From Aselliscus stoliczkanus (lineage: Eukaryota > Chordata > Mammalia > Chiroptera > Hipposideridae): DNA of 64,000 nucleotides. Positions within the stretch are counted from its first letter, which is position 1; every line of letters starts with the position of its first letter. Of the stretch, positions 24,965 to 36,170 are shown in pieces. Where the stretch lies: NCBI GenBank assembly GCA_033961575.1, contig CM066728.1, positions 36,332,352-36,396,351 of the forward strand, read 5' to 3'. The notes beneath the pieces are model-generated. The model did not search any database and was not told the DNA's origin. It saw nothing but the letters and a program-made list of their open reading frames with translations. The position numbers were made by a program, and so were the translations under genes.

Positions 24965-25435
24965 AACACTGTATGATCTCACATATATGTGGGAATCTAA
25001 AAAATAAACAAAAACCCAAACTCATAGGAAAAGAGATCAGATCTGTGGTTATCAGAGGTGTGGCGTGGGGAGGAGAAACTTGGTGAAAGTGGTCAAAAAG
25101 TACCTTTTATAAAAACATACCTTTGTAACCTTCAGTTAAAAGATAAATAAGTACTAGGGATGTGATATACAACATGATGATTACAGGTAACATTGCTTTA
25201 AGGTGTATTTGAAAGTTGTTAAGAGAGTAGGTCCTAAAAGTTTTCAACACAAGGAAAAAAACCTTTTATTTTCTTTTTCTTATTTTTTGTACTTATATGA
25301 GATAATGGATGTTAACTATACTTATTGTGGTACTCAGTTCACAATATACATAAATTAAATTATTATGCTGTACATCTTAAAATTATATAGTGCTGTATGT
25401 CAGTTTTATCTTAATAAAACAGGAGAAAAAGAATT
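24965..25435 (+). repeat. L1 3' UTR fragment, sense
   Basis: 'ctgtatgatctcacatatat', 'gatctgtggttatcagaggt', 'gggatgtgatatacaacatg' and 'ttatgctgtacatcttaaaa' are L1M-type 3' UTR. 5'-truncated; ends near 'aataaaacaggagaaaaag'. Confidence 0.8.
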
Positions 25436-25724
25436 AAACACAGTTTTTATCAAGTAGCTAATACATGAAGAGTTGATGGGAGATTTGCCAATTAGATCCT
25501 GAGCTAAACATGATATGACAATTTAAGCATCTTACAAAATAATAATGGCACAAATGATTCAGCAGCTCTCATTACAACTCCCATTCTTACATTGGGTATT
25601 ACAGCCTAAATCTGAGCTCTTGAATGTTTCCCACCTTCCTTATTTAGTTGATCACCAACCAACTGTTGTTTAGAAATGCTAAGCAGAGACAGGGAAGTCT
25701 AATGACAACCACAGGAGTAGAAAT

Positions 25725-25880
25725 ATGAAAGGTCCTGGAGGTTTAGTCCAGGTTTGGCTGACTTGCTGTATGATACTGGACAGACAGCAAGCCTCTCTGG
25801 ACCTATCAGATTCCAAATGTGAAAGGGGAATGATGGTTTCTGCCATCTAGACCTCTTATGAATATGAAACTAAAACATGA
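25725..25880 (+). repeat. MIR SINE, diverged
   Basis: 'tgacttgctgtatgatactg', 'agcctctctggacctatcag' and 'aaatgtgaaaggggaatgat' follow MIR order. Confidence 0.55.
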
Positions 25881-26024
25881 TGATTAAAGTGAGAAAACAT
25901 TACAGTTATAAGGTAGTAGTTATTTCTTTTCTGATTAGCCATAAATAACTACAACTTACCCTTCTCTCTTGATCAATGCAGACCCTCCAAAAAGGTATTA
26001 AAAAAATCCATTAACTAATGTTAT

Positions 26025-26585
26025 TATTCACCATTTTCTGGGTAACAAATTATCATAAAACTTGGCAGCTGAAAGCAATCACCACCATGTACTACCTCAT
26101 GTAGTTTCTGAGGGTGAGGAATGTGGAAGGGGCTTAACTGGGTGGTTCTGGCTCAAGGTGTCTCATGAAGTTGCAGCCAACCTATGGGACAGGGCTAAAC
26201 TCAGGTTAGTGTTTAGCTACAATTGTACGGTCTGCTTTTAAACTCACTCACAGGGCAGTTAGTAGGTATTGGACCCTCAGTAGCTGTTGGCCAGAGAATT
26301 CACCATATGGTCCTTTCCACACTACTGCTTCATAGCATGGTAGCTGGTTTCTTCCAGAGGGAAAGAGACAGGGAGGGAGGAAGGGAGAGAGAGAGACAAA
26401 AAAACACACAAAACAAAAACCCAACCATGGTGGAAGTCTTTTGTAACCTAACCATGGAGGGGACACATCACACATAAGCTAACTGTCACACAGACCCGCT
26501 GAGGCATAATGTGGGAGGGGACTACACAAGTGGGTGGATTCCCCAATCTTAGTGACTAGCAACCACAGGAAAGTACAGAGAAGAC
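26025..26585 (-). repeat. MaLR-like LTR, diverged
   Basis: On plus: 'tgggtaacaaattatcataa', 'aacttggcagctgaaagca', 'ggttctggctcaaggtgtct', 'catgaagttgcagccaacc' and 'aactgtcacacagacccgc', the antisense order of an older MLT-type LTR. The 84-codon frame within is not a gene. Confidence 0.6.
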
Positions 26586-26989
26586 TAATAAGTAGGGCTT
26601 CACAACTCCAAGTGCGGTCCAGAGGGGAACTTGTTGGGAATGCACAATCTTAAATCCCACTATGGACTACTGAATCAGAACCTGCATTATAGACATTTCC
26701 CAAGTGATTCAGTGCACACCAAAGGGCAGAAAGCCTGCTGGCTGAATTGGATTCTGACATATTTCCCTTAAAAAAATAAACAAACAACAAAAAAAACCCT
26801 GATCATTCTTAATATGTCCTAGCCATTTGAATCCTGACAATGAAACCAACATTAGCTTTGAAAGAAACAGCTTAATTAAGGTACTCACTGCCATTCTACT
26901 TTACCTGTACACTTTCTTGAAAATCCAAACCTTTTGCAGGATATTTGGTATGTGTTGGGGGGAAATGGGAAGATATGTTTAATAATTGT
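26586..26989. other. Intergenic sequence, nothing identified
   Basis: No gene or clear repeat. Confidence 0.45.
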
Positions 26990-27087
26990 TCTTATTATTA
27001 ATATTCAATCACTCAAGCAATATATGAATACAACTCATTTTTCTTCATAAAAAATCAAATGATTCAGAAAATGAAGTGATTCCCTTT
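26990..27087 (-). repeat. Old L1 3' region, left of L1-B
   Basis: AT-rich text that reads on into 35470-36170 once L1-B is removed ('gattccctttcattagtctc' then 'aaagataattattgctatc'), as in the 3' UTR of ancient L1s. L1-B therefore appears to have landed in an older L1. Confidence 0.45.
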
Positions 27088-27102
27088 CATTAGTCTCTTT
27101 CT
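27088..27102 (+). repeat. Outer target-site duplication, left copy
   Basis: CATTAGTCTCTTTCT; an identical 15-mer is at 35455-35469. The pre-insertion site would read ...TTTCT/AAAG, close to the L1 endonuclease TTTT/AA preference. Confidence 0.75.
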
Positions 27103-27187
27103 CTTTTTTTTTAATTTATTTTAATTTTTCTTTTTACCACCAATCTTGATTCACATTTTAACTTTTTTTTTTTCGGTCTTCAAGATT
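27103..27187 (-). other. Possible 3'-transduced flank of L1-B
   Basis: About 85 bases between the inner 13-bp repeat and the outer 15-bp repeat. On the L1 sense strand it follows the L1 A tail, is unlike L1, and itself ends in an A-rich run (plus strand TTTTTTTTAATTTATTTTAA at 27104-27123). That is the structure expected if the L1 transcript read through its own poly(A) signal into source-locus DNA. Confidence 0.55.
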
Positions 27188-27870
27188 TCCTTTGCTTTTC
27201 TTTCTTTTTTTTTTTTTTTAATTAGTTTCAGGTGTACAACACAGTGCAATAGTTATACATTTTACCCCTCAAAGTGACAACCTCCCACCCCCAATTCGCC
27301 ACCCCACTCCCCCCCATATCATATATATCTATTACTCTTCCTCTGACTCTCTTCCACAGTATAATCCACATCCTGTGACTATCTATAGTCAATTACAGTA
27401 GGTATACCACCTCCGCTTTAGTTATACAGTGCAGTGATCAAAACTCTACTCCATCCATGAAATGGTCTCCCTAACAAGACCTATGATCATCTGACATTCC
27501 ACAGAATATTTACAACATTATTAATTATATTCCCCAAACTGTTTTTCCTATCCCAGTGGCAATATTGTAGTTGCCTATTTTTGCTGTCTAATCCCTTCCC
27601 CTTCTCCCTCATCCCCATTCCTCTCCCAATTAGCAACCCTGGTTTTTCCTCTATATCTATGAGACAGTTTCTGTTTACTTTGCTCATTCATACAGGTTTT
27701 CAGATTCCACATATGAGTGAGATCATATGGTATTTGTCCTTCTCTGACTGACTTATTTCACTCAACATAATAGTCTCTAGGTCCATCCATATCATTGCAA
27801 ATAGCACGATTTCATTCTTCCTTATAGCGGAGTAATACTCCAATGTATAAATATACCACAGTTTCTTAAT

Positions 27871-30309
27871 CTAGTCATCTACTGATGGGCATTTTGGTTG
27901 TTTCCAAGACTTAGCTATTGTAAATTGTGCTGCTATGAACATAGGGGCGCATAACTTTTTTTGAATAAGTGTCTTGGTTTTTTCAGGATAAATACCTAGG
28001 AGTGGAAATGCTGGGTCAAACGGTAGCTCTATTTCCAGTTCTTTGAGATACCTCCATACTGACTTCCATAATGGCTGCACCAATCTGCAGTCCCACCAAC
28101 AGTGCAGCAGGGTCCCCTTTTCCCCACAGCCTCGCCAGCAGTTGTTGTTTGTTGATTTGTTGATGATAGCCATTCTGACTGGAGTGAGGTGGTATCTCAT
28201 GGTGGTTTTTATTTGCATTTCCCTAATGACCAGTGAGGTTGAACTTTTTTTCATATGCCTGTTGGCCATCTGTATGTCCTCTTTAGAGAAATGTCTCTTC
28301 ATATCTTCTGCCCATTTTTTAATTGGGTTGTTTTTTTTTTGTGTGTGTTGAGTTTCATGAGTGTTTTATAAATTTTGGATATTAACCCCTTATCAGCTAT
28401 ATCCTTGGCAAATATATTCTCCCATTCAGTAGGCTTCCTTTTTGTTTTATTAATGGTTTCCTTTGTTGTGAATAAACTTTTAAGTCTGATATAATACCAT
28501 ATGTTCATTTTTTCTTTTTCTTCCCTTGCCCGTAGGGATGTATCAGTAAAAATATTGCTCCGGGTAATGTCTGCAAATGTACTCCCTATATTTTCTTTTA
28601 GGATTTTTATGGTTTCAGGTCTTACATTTAAGTTTTTAATCCATTTTGAATTTGTTCTTGTATAAGGTGTAAGGAGATGATCCAGTTTCATTTTTTTTGC
28701 ATGTGTCAGTCCAATTTTCCCAGCACCATTTATTGAATAGACTATCTTTACTCCAGTGTAAATTCTTGCTTCCCTTGTCATAGATTAACTGTCCGTAAAT
28801 GCCTGGATTTATTTCTGGGCTCTCTGTTCTATTACACTGATCGATGTGCCTGTTTTTATGCCAATACCAAACTGTCTTGATTACTGTGGCCTTGTAGTAG
28901 GTTTTGATGTCTGGTAGTGTGATCCCCCCGACTTTGTTTTTATTTCTCAGAATTGCCGAGGCTATTCTGGGTCTTTTATGATTCCATATAAATTTTAGGA
29001 TTATATTTTCTATTTCTGTGAAAAATGCCCTTGGTAGTTTGATAGGAATTGCATTGAATCTATATATTGCTTTAGGCAGTATGGACATTTTAACTATATT
29101 AATTCTTCCTATCCATGAGCATGGTAGGTGTTTCCATTTATTTGTATCTTCTATGATTTCTTTCTTCAGTGTCTTATAATTTTCTGAGTACAGATCTTTC
29201 ACTTCTTTGGTTAAATTTATTCCTAGGTATTTTATAGTTCTTGACACAATTGTAAATGGGACAGTTTTCTTAATTTCTCTTTCCATTAGTTTATTATTGG
29301 TATATGCAAATGCCACTGATTTCTGAGCATTGATTTTATATCCTGCCAATTTACTGAATTCGTCTATCAGTTCCAATAGTTTTTTGATGGAGTCTTTGGG
29401 GTTCTCTATATACAGTATCATGTCATTCTGCATATAATGACAATTTTACTTCTTCCTTGCCAATTTGGATGCCTTTTATTTCTTTTTGTTGTCTGATTGC
29501 TGTGGTGAGAACTTCCAGCACTATTTTGAATAAAAGAGGAGAAAGTGAACAGTCTTGTCTTGTTCCTGATCTTAAGGGGAATGGTTTTAGCTTTTCCCCA
29601 TTGAGTATGATGTTAGCTGGAGGTTTATCATATATGGCTTTTATTATGTTGAGATATGATCCCTGTATTCCCACTTTGCTAAGGGTTTTTAACATAAATG
29701 GCTGTTGGATTTTGTCAAATGCTTTTTCTGCATCTATTGAAATGACCATGTGATCTTTATCCTTCATTTTGTTGATGTGGTGTATCACGTTAATTGATTT
29801 ACAGATGTTGAACCAGGCTTGCGCACTAGGGATGAATCCCACTTGATCATGATGTATGATCTTCTTAATATATTGCTGAATTCTGTTTGCTAATATTTTA
29901 TTGAGAATTTTTGCATCTATATTCATCAGGGAGATTGGCCTGTAGTTTTCCTTTTTTGTGATGTCTTTATCTGGTTTTGGAATCAGGGTGATAATGGCTT
30001 CATAAAAGGAGTTTGGGAGCCTTCCCTCCTGGATTTTTTGGAATAGTTTGAGAAGAATAGGTGATAGTTCTTTTTGAATGTTTGATAAAATTCACTTGTG
30101 AAGCAGTCTGGTCCAGGGCTTTTGTTTTTTGGGAGCTTGTCAATTACTGATTCAATTTCCTTGGTAGTAATCAGGGTATTTAGATTTTCTGTTTCTTCTT
30201 GCGTTAGCTTTGGAAGGTTGTACGCTTCTAGAAAATTATCCATTTCTTCCAGATTGTCAAATTTGTTGGCATATAGTTGCTCATAGTAATTTCTTAGAAT
30301 TTTTTGCAT
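27871..30309 (-). pseudogene. L1-B ORF2, reverse transcriptase and C-terminal portion, broken into several frames
   Basis: Pieces at 30309-29983, 29926-29423, 29433-28636, 28781-28299 and 28302-27871 cover the finger/palm, thumb and C-terminal domains. They include [32 protein letters not shown] (first catalytic Asp) and [17 protein letters not shown]. The second catalytic motif is cut: the codons read YA then a shifted GAA TGA at about 29425-29437, where L1 normally has YADD. Another break lies in a T run near 28331-28340. The frame ends [10 protein letters not shown] then TAG, shorter than the human protein's C-terminus, while recognisable downstream codons continue past the stop. Confidence 0.93.
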
Positions 30310-30326
30310 TTCTGTGATGTCTGTAG

Positions 30327-31526
30327 TCAGTTCCCCTCTTTCATTCCTGATTTTGCTAATTTGAGTCCTCTCTCTTTTTTTTTTTTGATGAGCCTGGCTA
30401 GAGGTTTGTCAATTTTGTTTATCTCCTCAAGAAACCAGCTCTTGGTTTCATTGATCTTTTGAATTGTTTTTCTGTTCTCTATATTGTTTATTTCTGCTCT
30501 GGTCTTTATTATCTCCTTTCTTGTATTCCCCTTGGACCTCTTTTGCTGTTCTTTTTCCAGTTCCCTTAGGTGTAAGGATAACCTGTTGATTTGAGATTTT
30601 TCTTCCTTCTTTAGGTAGGCTTGCACTGCTATAAACTTCCCTCTTAGGACTGCTTTTGCAGCATCCCAGAGATTTTGGGTCGTGGTGTTTTCATTTTCGT
30701 TTGTCTCGAGGTATCTTTTGATTTCCTCCTTGATCTCATTTGTGACCCACTCACTATTTAATAGCATATTGTTTAGCCTCCATTTATTTGTCAGCTTCCC
30801 GGATTTCTTCTTATAATTGATTTCTAGTTTCATAGCATTGTGGTCAAAGAATACAATTGAAATGATTTCAATCTTCTTAAATTTATTGAGACTTGTTTTG
30901 TGGCCTAACATGTGGTCTATCTTAGAAAATGTTCCATGTGCACTTGAAAAGAACGTATATTCTGTAGCTTTGGGATGAAATGCTCTGAAAATGTCTGTTA
31001 AATCCAGCTGGTCTAATGTGTCATTTAAGGTCGCTGTTTCCACATTGATTTTCTGTCTGGAGGATCTGTCCATTAGTGACAGCGGGGTGTTGAAGTCCCC
31101 TACTGTGATAGTGTTACTGTTGATCTCTGTCTTTATGTCTGACAATATCTGTTTTATATATTTAGGGGCTCCTATGTTAGGTGCATAGATGTTTACTAGA
31201 GTTATGTCCTCTTGTTGGATCGATCCCTTCATTACTATGAAGTGTCCTTCTTTGTCCTTTGTTATATTCTTCAATTTAAAGTCCATTTTATCTGATATAA
31301 GTATCGCTACTCCAGCTTTTTTCTCAGTACCATTTGCATGAAATATTTTACTCCATCCCTTTACTTTCAGCCTATATGAGTCTTTGGATCTGAGGTGAGT
31401 CTCTTGTATACAGCATATGCTGGGGTCTTGCTTTCTTATCCATTCAGCCACCCTATGTCTTTTTATTGGAGCATTTAATCCATTTACATTTAATGTGATT
31501 ATTGATAGGTGTGTATTTATTGCCAT
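30327..31526 (-). pseudogene. L1-B ORF2, endonuclease portion (open, 399 aa)
   Basis: An uninterrupted stretch from [17 protein letters not shown]. Residues of the APE-type endonuclease site are present: N13, E42 (IQETHL), D144 and N146 (VGDFNTPL), D204 (SKIDHM), and D228-H229 ([11 protein letters not shown]). The frame breaks near 30330, just after [10 protein letters not shown], in a T-homopolymer on plus (30371-30386). The endonuclease module itself looks intact by inspection. It begins 5 bases after the ORF1 stop region, the usual L1 bicistronic spacing. Confidence 0.93.
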
Positions 31527-31530
31527 TTTG

Positions 31531-32446
31531 TTATTTGTGTTTGTAGTCTTTCTTAGGTTGTTTTTCTCTTCTACTTAAAGAAGCCCTTTTAGCATTTCCT
31601 GCAAAGCTGGCTTGGTGGTAATGAATTCCCTTAACATTCTTTTCTGCAAAGCTCCTTATCTCACCTTCGATTTTAAATGATAACCTTGCTGGATACAGCA
31701 ATCTTGGTTGTAGGCCTTTATTTTTCATCACTTTGAAAACCTCCTGCCACTCCCTTCTGGCCTGCAAAGTTTCTGTAGAAAAGTCAGCTGATAATCTTAT
31801 GGGGATACCCTTGTAAGTAACTTGTTGCCTTTCCCTTGCTGCTTTAAGGATTCTGTCTTTGTCCTTAACCATTTCCATTTTCACTATAATGTATCTCGGA
31901 GTGGGCCTGTTTGGAATCATCCTGGTTGGAACTCTCTGCACTTCCTGAGCTTGTATTTCAATGTCCTTTGCCTGGTTAGGGAAGTTTTCAGACATTATTA
32001 CTTCAAATATATTCTCAATCCCTTGCTCCCTCTCTTCTCCTTCTGGTACTCCAATGACCCATGGGTTATTGCATTTGATGTTGTCCTCCAGCTCTCTGAA
32101 ACTATTTTCCATGTTTTTCATTCTCTTTTCTTTGTTGTTCCGCATGGGTGATCTCTGCTATTTTGTCTTCTAAGTCACTGATTTGATTTTCTGCTTCATC
32201 CAATCTGCTAGTGATTCCATCAAGTTTGTTACTTAATTCAGTAATTGTGTTCTTCAGTTCTAGCTGGTTGCTTTTCATGATTTCTCTATCCTTCTTTATA
32301 TTTTCATTAATTTCCTTGAACATTCTAATAATCAGTGTTCTGAACTCTGTCTCCGATAGGTTGGTTACCTCTATTTCCTCTATTTCCACTGATTCAGGAA
32401 GTTTCTTCTGTTCTTTTATTTGTGTTATGTTTCTTTGTCTCCCCAT
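31531..32446 (-). pseudogene. L1-B ORF1 (RNA-binding protein), one frameshift
   Basis: The N-terminal part (114 residues, 32446-32102) begins MGRQRNITQIKEQKK and has a long coiled coil (LELKNTITELSNKLDGITSRLDEAENQISDLEDKI). The C-terminal part (from about 32145 to 31531) carries the RRM-like and C-terminal domains, with NPWVIGVPEGEE, a motif conserved in L1 ORF1p, and ARLSFKIEGEIRSF. The two parts are in different frames with an overlap at 32102-32145, so one indel separates them. Known function: trimeric RNA-binding chaperone of L1 RNA. The frame break makes it a pseudogene as read. Confidence 0.9.
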
Positions 32447-32449
32447 TCT

Positions 32450-35441
32450 GGCTTACTCTTTGTGTTTGCTTCAATATAACAGATAGATCCCCCAGATTTC
32501 TCAGTCTTTTCTGGGTAAACTTATATGGTGTGTGTCCTTTATATTTGAATTACTCAGTCTCCCTATTCTCCTGTGCTTGTATCTGAGGTGTTCCTTGTGT
32601 CGTGCGTCCTCACTTGTTGAAGTTTTAGTTTCGATTACTTTTGGCTTGTCAGTAGGAGGGATTGACTCCCAGATTGATTAGCTGTGAGGATCAGCAGCAT
32701 CTTCAGTTTATGAGCTGCTGTGAGAGGATTGACCCCTCTGATGAAACTTGGACCCTATGGGTCCTAGTACCTGTAGCAACTTCCTTTTGGGTGTGACTCT
32801 TGTATGTCAAACCCAGAAATGCTCTGGTTTTATCTCAAGTTGGCCTCCGGGTATGATGATTCTTGTGTCTGTTTGTTTGGACCCACTGCTGCAGAGTGAT
32901 TTTAGAGCATAACAGATCAACAAGAACAACCTCTGCAGCCACCAAAAGAAACCAAATGCTCACACAAGTAAAAAAAAACCAACCATCAAACTACAGTCAA
33001 CTTGTACAGAAATATCAATCATACTAATGAAGAAAACAAACAGAAACAAAACAAAAACCACACACACAATAATAACAGAAGAGGAAACAAAATAAAATAC
33101 AATATCCTAAAATAAAAAATAGAATAAACATGAAAAACCAATTAGCTATACCTAAAAAATAAAAAATAAACATAAACTAAAATAATAATAATAAAAAAAG
33201 TAAGAATAAAAATTAAAAAAATAAAATTTGCAGAAAAAAGGAAAAGTATAGCAGTGAGAAGAATGAATAAAATAAGAGAGAAAGTGAGGGTGGGGAAAAA
33301 AGAAAAAGAAAGAAAAAGAAAAAGAAAAAAGGAAAAAATATATATATATTTGTCTACACACCCATATATATGGACATATATTCACCTATATACACCTATA
33401 TATATGCCTATATTATAAACTACAAAATGATAAGAATGAAATAGAAATAAAAACGAAAAACGACCAAGCTAAGCAGCCAATAAAGGGAAAACAAAACAGA
33501 ATAAAACCAAACAAACCAAAAATACCCGTGCCGGTCTTCGCTAAAGTCCACCAAGCTCTCTTCAGTTTGTCTGCTGTACAAAAATTCCTGTGCGTCTTGT
33601 GGGAACAGTAGGCCACCTGATGCCTAGTGTGATCCTGGCACTGCAGGTTTGCTGTACTTGAGTGTGGTTGTGACGTGTGATTGGTGGTTTTTACAAAGTC
33701 ACTGACTTTTTGCTTTTGCCTGTCCCAAGGCAGGCTGCACCCCCAAAGGCTCAATGAGTGTCTCTGGGCACCCTTTTGGTTGACAGCTGTGGAGGATTAA
33801 AGAATTCCTCACTACCAAGAGCCTGCTGCTAAGAATCTGTTAAGTAGTGCCTCAGCAGGTGAACCTGCCCTGCCTCCCAAGCCTTGCCTAAAGGTGGGGG
33901 CGGGGTAGGTAGTCTCACTCCACAGCCTTTACTGGGTGGAAATTCTCAACCCCCAGCAGGTAGGGATATCTTCCTAGTCTGCCCCTATTGCTCCATTCAG
34001 GAGTCAGTTTAAGACTGTCTTGGCAGGGGCCAAAGTTTGTGGTAGTGGGTGAGTTATTGGTTTTTTTTTTTGCTTTCTGTTCAAGAGTAGAAAAAGGAAA
34101 AAAAATAAAAAAAAATAAAAATAAACAAAGCCACAGTTCCAACAGTGTTTTAAGCTAAGGCCTTTGCCTCTTATGCTCCAGCGGAGTTCCTGCTGCTCTC
34201 CCAAAGGGTCTGCCGGGATTTAGGGAATTGCGCGCACCCTACCGTGTGGCTAAGATCCCCGCTCCGTCTCTCGGGGACCTGCGTCTACGCCCGGTGTGCT
34301 GCGTGTCCGAGTGAGTCTTCTTTTTCCCCTGCTCCGGGGTTTAAGGCTTCTGCCTTGGAGCCGGCGCGCGCCCACGTGGTGCTCCTGGTGCTCTCCCGAA
34401 GAGACTGCCGGAGTTTAAGGGACTGCGCGCCCCCTGCCCTGAGGCTCAGATCCCCGCTCCATCTCTCGGGGACCTGCGTCTCCACCCGGCGCGCTGCTTG
34501 TCCCAGCGAGTCTTCTTTTTCCCCTGCTCCCGGGTTTCAGGCTTCTGCCTCGGAGCTGGCGCGCCCGCGCGGATCTCCTGCTGCTCTGCCAAACGGTCTG
34601 CCGGGATTTAGGGGACTGCGCACACCCTGCCGCGCGGCTCCGAACCCCACTCCGTCTCTCCGGGACCTGTGACTCCGGCCGGCAAGCGCTGCGTCTCCTC
34701 TGGCGAGTCCTCTTTTTTTCCCCTGCTCCCGGGTTTAAGGCTTCTGCCTCGGAGCTGGCCCGCGCCGTTCTCCTGCTGCGCTTCTGGAGGGACTACAGCC
34801 GGGGTTCAGGGGACTGCGTGCACCTTTCTGCCGGCTCCGATCCCCGCTCCGTCTCTCGGGGACCTGCGTCTCTGCCCGGCTAGCGCTGCTTCTCCGCAGG
34901 AAAAAAATCTTTTTTCCCCTGCTCCCGGGTTTCAGGCTTCTGCGCTCCGCGGGACCGGTGGGCACAGAGACTGATTCCCTGAACCGGGAGGGTGCAGGGA
35001 CTGATCTTGCCCTGCCGCTGCTGGGCTCTGCACCCTGCTTCCTGGGGACCCGGCGAGCCGCGGGTGCAGCTCGTACCTCTGCACAGTCGTCTCCTCTCTC
35101 TCCTCCCACACTTGCCCGGCCTGAGGCTTCTGCCTCAGACTGCAAACCAACGCGCTCTTGCTGAACTCCAGGTGGGCCACGGGCCGCAGGGAGCGAGCCG
35201 GGGAACACTCACCGTGACTCAGCAGCCGCAGGTGCGGGCTGCACCTCACGCGTCTCGCCGCCGCCTTCTTCCCCTACTCGCCCGGCCTGCCCGCCTTCCA
35301 GCAATCCTTGTGTGGAACTCTTAGTTGCTCTGTGTGATGAGTAGATGTCTCTTTGAAGCGTATTAGAAGTTCAAATTGTGGATATTTCCAGGGGAGATTT
35401 CATGGAGCCCTCCTCACAGCTGCCATCTTGCCCCTCCCTCC
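32450..35441 (-). promoter_or_regulatory. L1-B 5' UTR / internal promoter region
   Basis: This is about 3 kb between the L1 5' end and ORF1, much longer than the roughly 0.9-kb human L1 5' UTR. From 5' it comprises a GC- and CpG-rich block (35330-34145) made largely of about 195-bp monomers, a mid section, an A-rich plus-strand stretch (32960-33490, T-rich on the L1 sense strand), and a segment with 'gattgactcccagattga' that resembles the 5' UTR of the older L1 at 18.3 kb. The frames on both strands in the GC-rich part are by-products of the repeat units; I see no reason to call them genes. Confidence 0.75.
34150..34945 (-). repeat. Tandem ~195-bp GC-rich monomers in the L1 5' UTR
   Basis: The landmark GCTCC(G/A)TCTCTC recurs at 34261, 34456, 34649 (as ACTCCGTCTCTC) and 34846, giving spacings of 195, 193 and 197 bases. 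Each unit also carries 'cccctgctcc(c/g)gggttt' and 'aggcttctgcct'. This gives about four diverged units, rich in CpG. Monomeric 5' UTRs act as promoter arrays in rodent L1s; the same role here is inference. Confidence 0.85.
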
Positions 35442-35454
35442 TCCTTTGCTTTTC

Positions 35455-35469
35455 CATTAGTCTCTTTCT
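35455..35469 (+). repeat. Outer target-site duplication, right copy
   Basis: CATTAGTCTCTTTCT, identical to 27088-27102, immediately next to the inner 13-bp repeat at 35442-35454. Confidence 0.75.
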
Positions 35470-35588
35470 AAAGATAATTATTGCTATCAATTTGTTGTGT
35501 ATTCTTCCAAACATTTACTACATATTTGTATACAAAAGTTTAGATTCATAGACTATATATATATAGGACGGATATATGTCTGTGTACA

Positions 35589-35630
<42 letters not shown>

Positions 35631-36170
35631 TATATATATAAATATGTAGAATTATATATCCATAAATATGTGTATATTATATGTATATTTGTGTGTTTTA
35701 TGGTGGGTTTATTCCTTTTTTCTTTACAAATCCTAATATATGGTGCATGCCATTTTTTACTTCCCATTTTCCCCCTATGACATCATATTTGATAGTCTGG
35801 ACATAAAATTGTTAATTTAAGTATGTCCCAATGATGGAAGCTTCCAGTTATTTATTATTACAAATAATTTTCAAGATCACAAAATCAGTCCTATATATTT
35901 GCCTCTTTGTAAACACAGACAAGTGTTTCTCCAGACTGTAGACATCTAGAAAAATAATTCATAGGTGTTTGGATTAGTGCATTTTTAAATTTTGATGGAT
36001 ATTGTCAAATTTTCCTCCACGTACTGTACCAATTGGTGTCATTTTTGGTAGTATGCATAAGAATCTCTTTCTTCTGTAAAGCTGCCAAGACTTTAAATCA
36101 AATTTTAAATTTTTTACCAATCTAATGAGTAAAAGACAGTGTCCCTTTTTATTTTAAATTCCAGAACATT
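35470..36170 (-). repeat. Old L1 3' region, right of L1-B
   Basis: 'tgtgtattcttccaaacat' and 'ccaatgatggaagcttcca' resemble the antisense of ancient L1/HAL1 3' regions. It contains a (TA)n tract at about 35587-35650. Confidence 0.45.
35587..35650. repeat. (TA)n simple repeat
   Basis: Nearly pure TA alternation for about 60 bases with a few AAA interruptions. Confidence 0.95.

Larger units (their letters stand above)
27201..35441 (-). mobile_element. L1: Full-length LINE-1 (L1-B), inactivated
   Basis: An 8.2-kb L1 in antisense orientation. On the minus strand it runs from a 5' end containing CAAGATGGC (the YY1-type motif found at L1 starts), through a roughly 3-kb 5' UTR, ORF1 (about 32446-31531), ORF2 (31526-27871) and a 3' UTR, to an A tail (T run 27205-27219). 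ORFs are long but frame-shifted in several places, so the element is defective yet fairly young compared with the other L1 pieces here. It is directly flanked by a 13-bp repeat TCCTTTGCTTTTC (27188-27200 and 35442-35454). A further 15-bp repeat lies outside that (see findings). Known role of intact L1: copy-and-paste by target-primed reverse transcription. Confidence 0.95.

Noticed and set aside
34244..35324. Several overlapping frames of 100-157 codons on both strands in a CpG-rich block, resembling a CpG-island gene
   Set aside because: The block is the monomeric 5' UTR of a full-length L1; the frames arise from GC-rich tandem units and have no domain resemblance.
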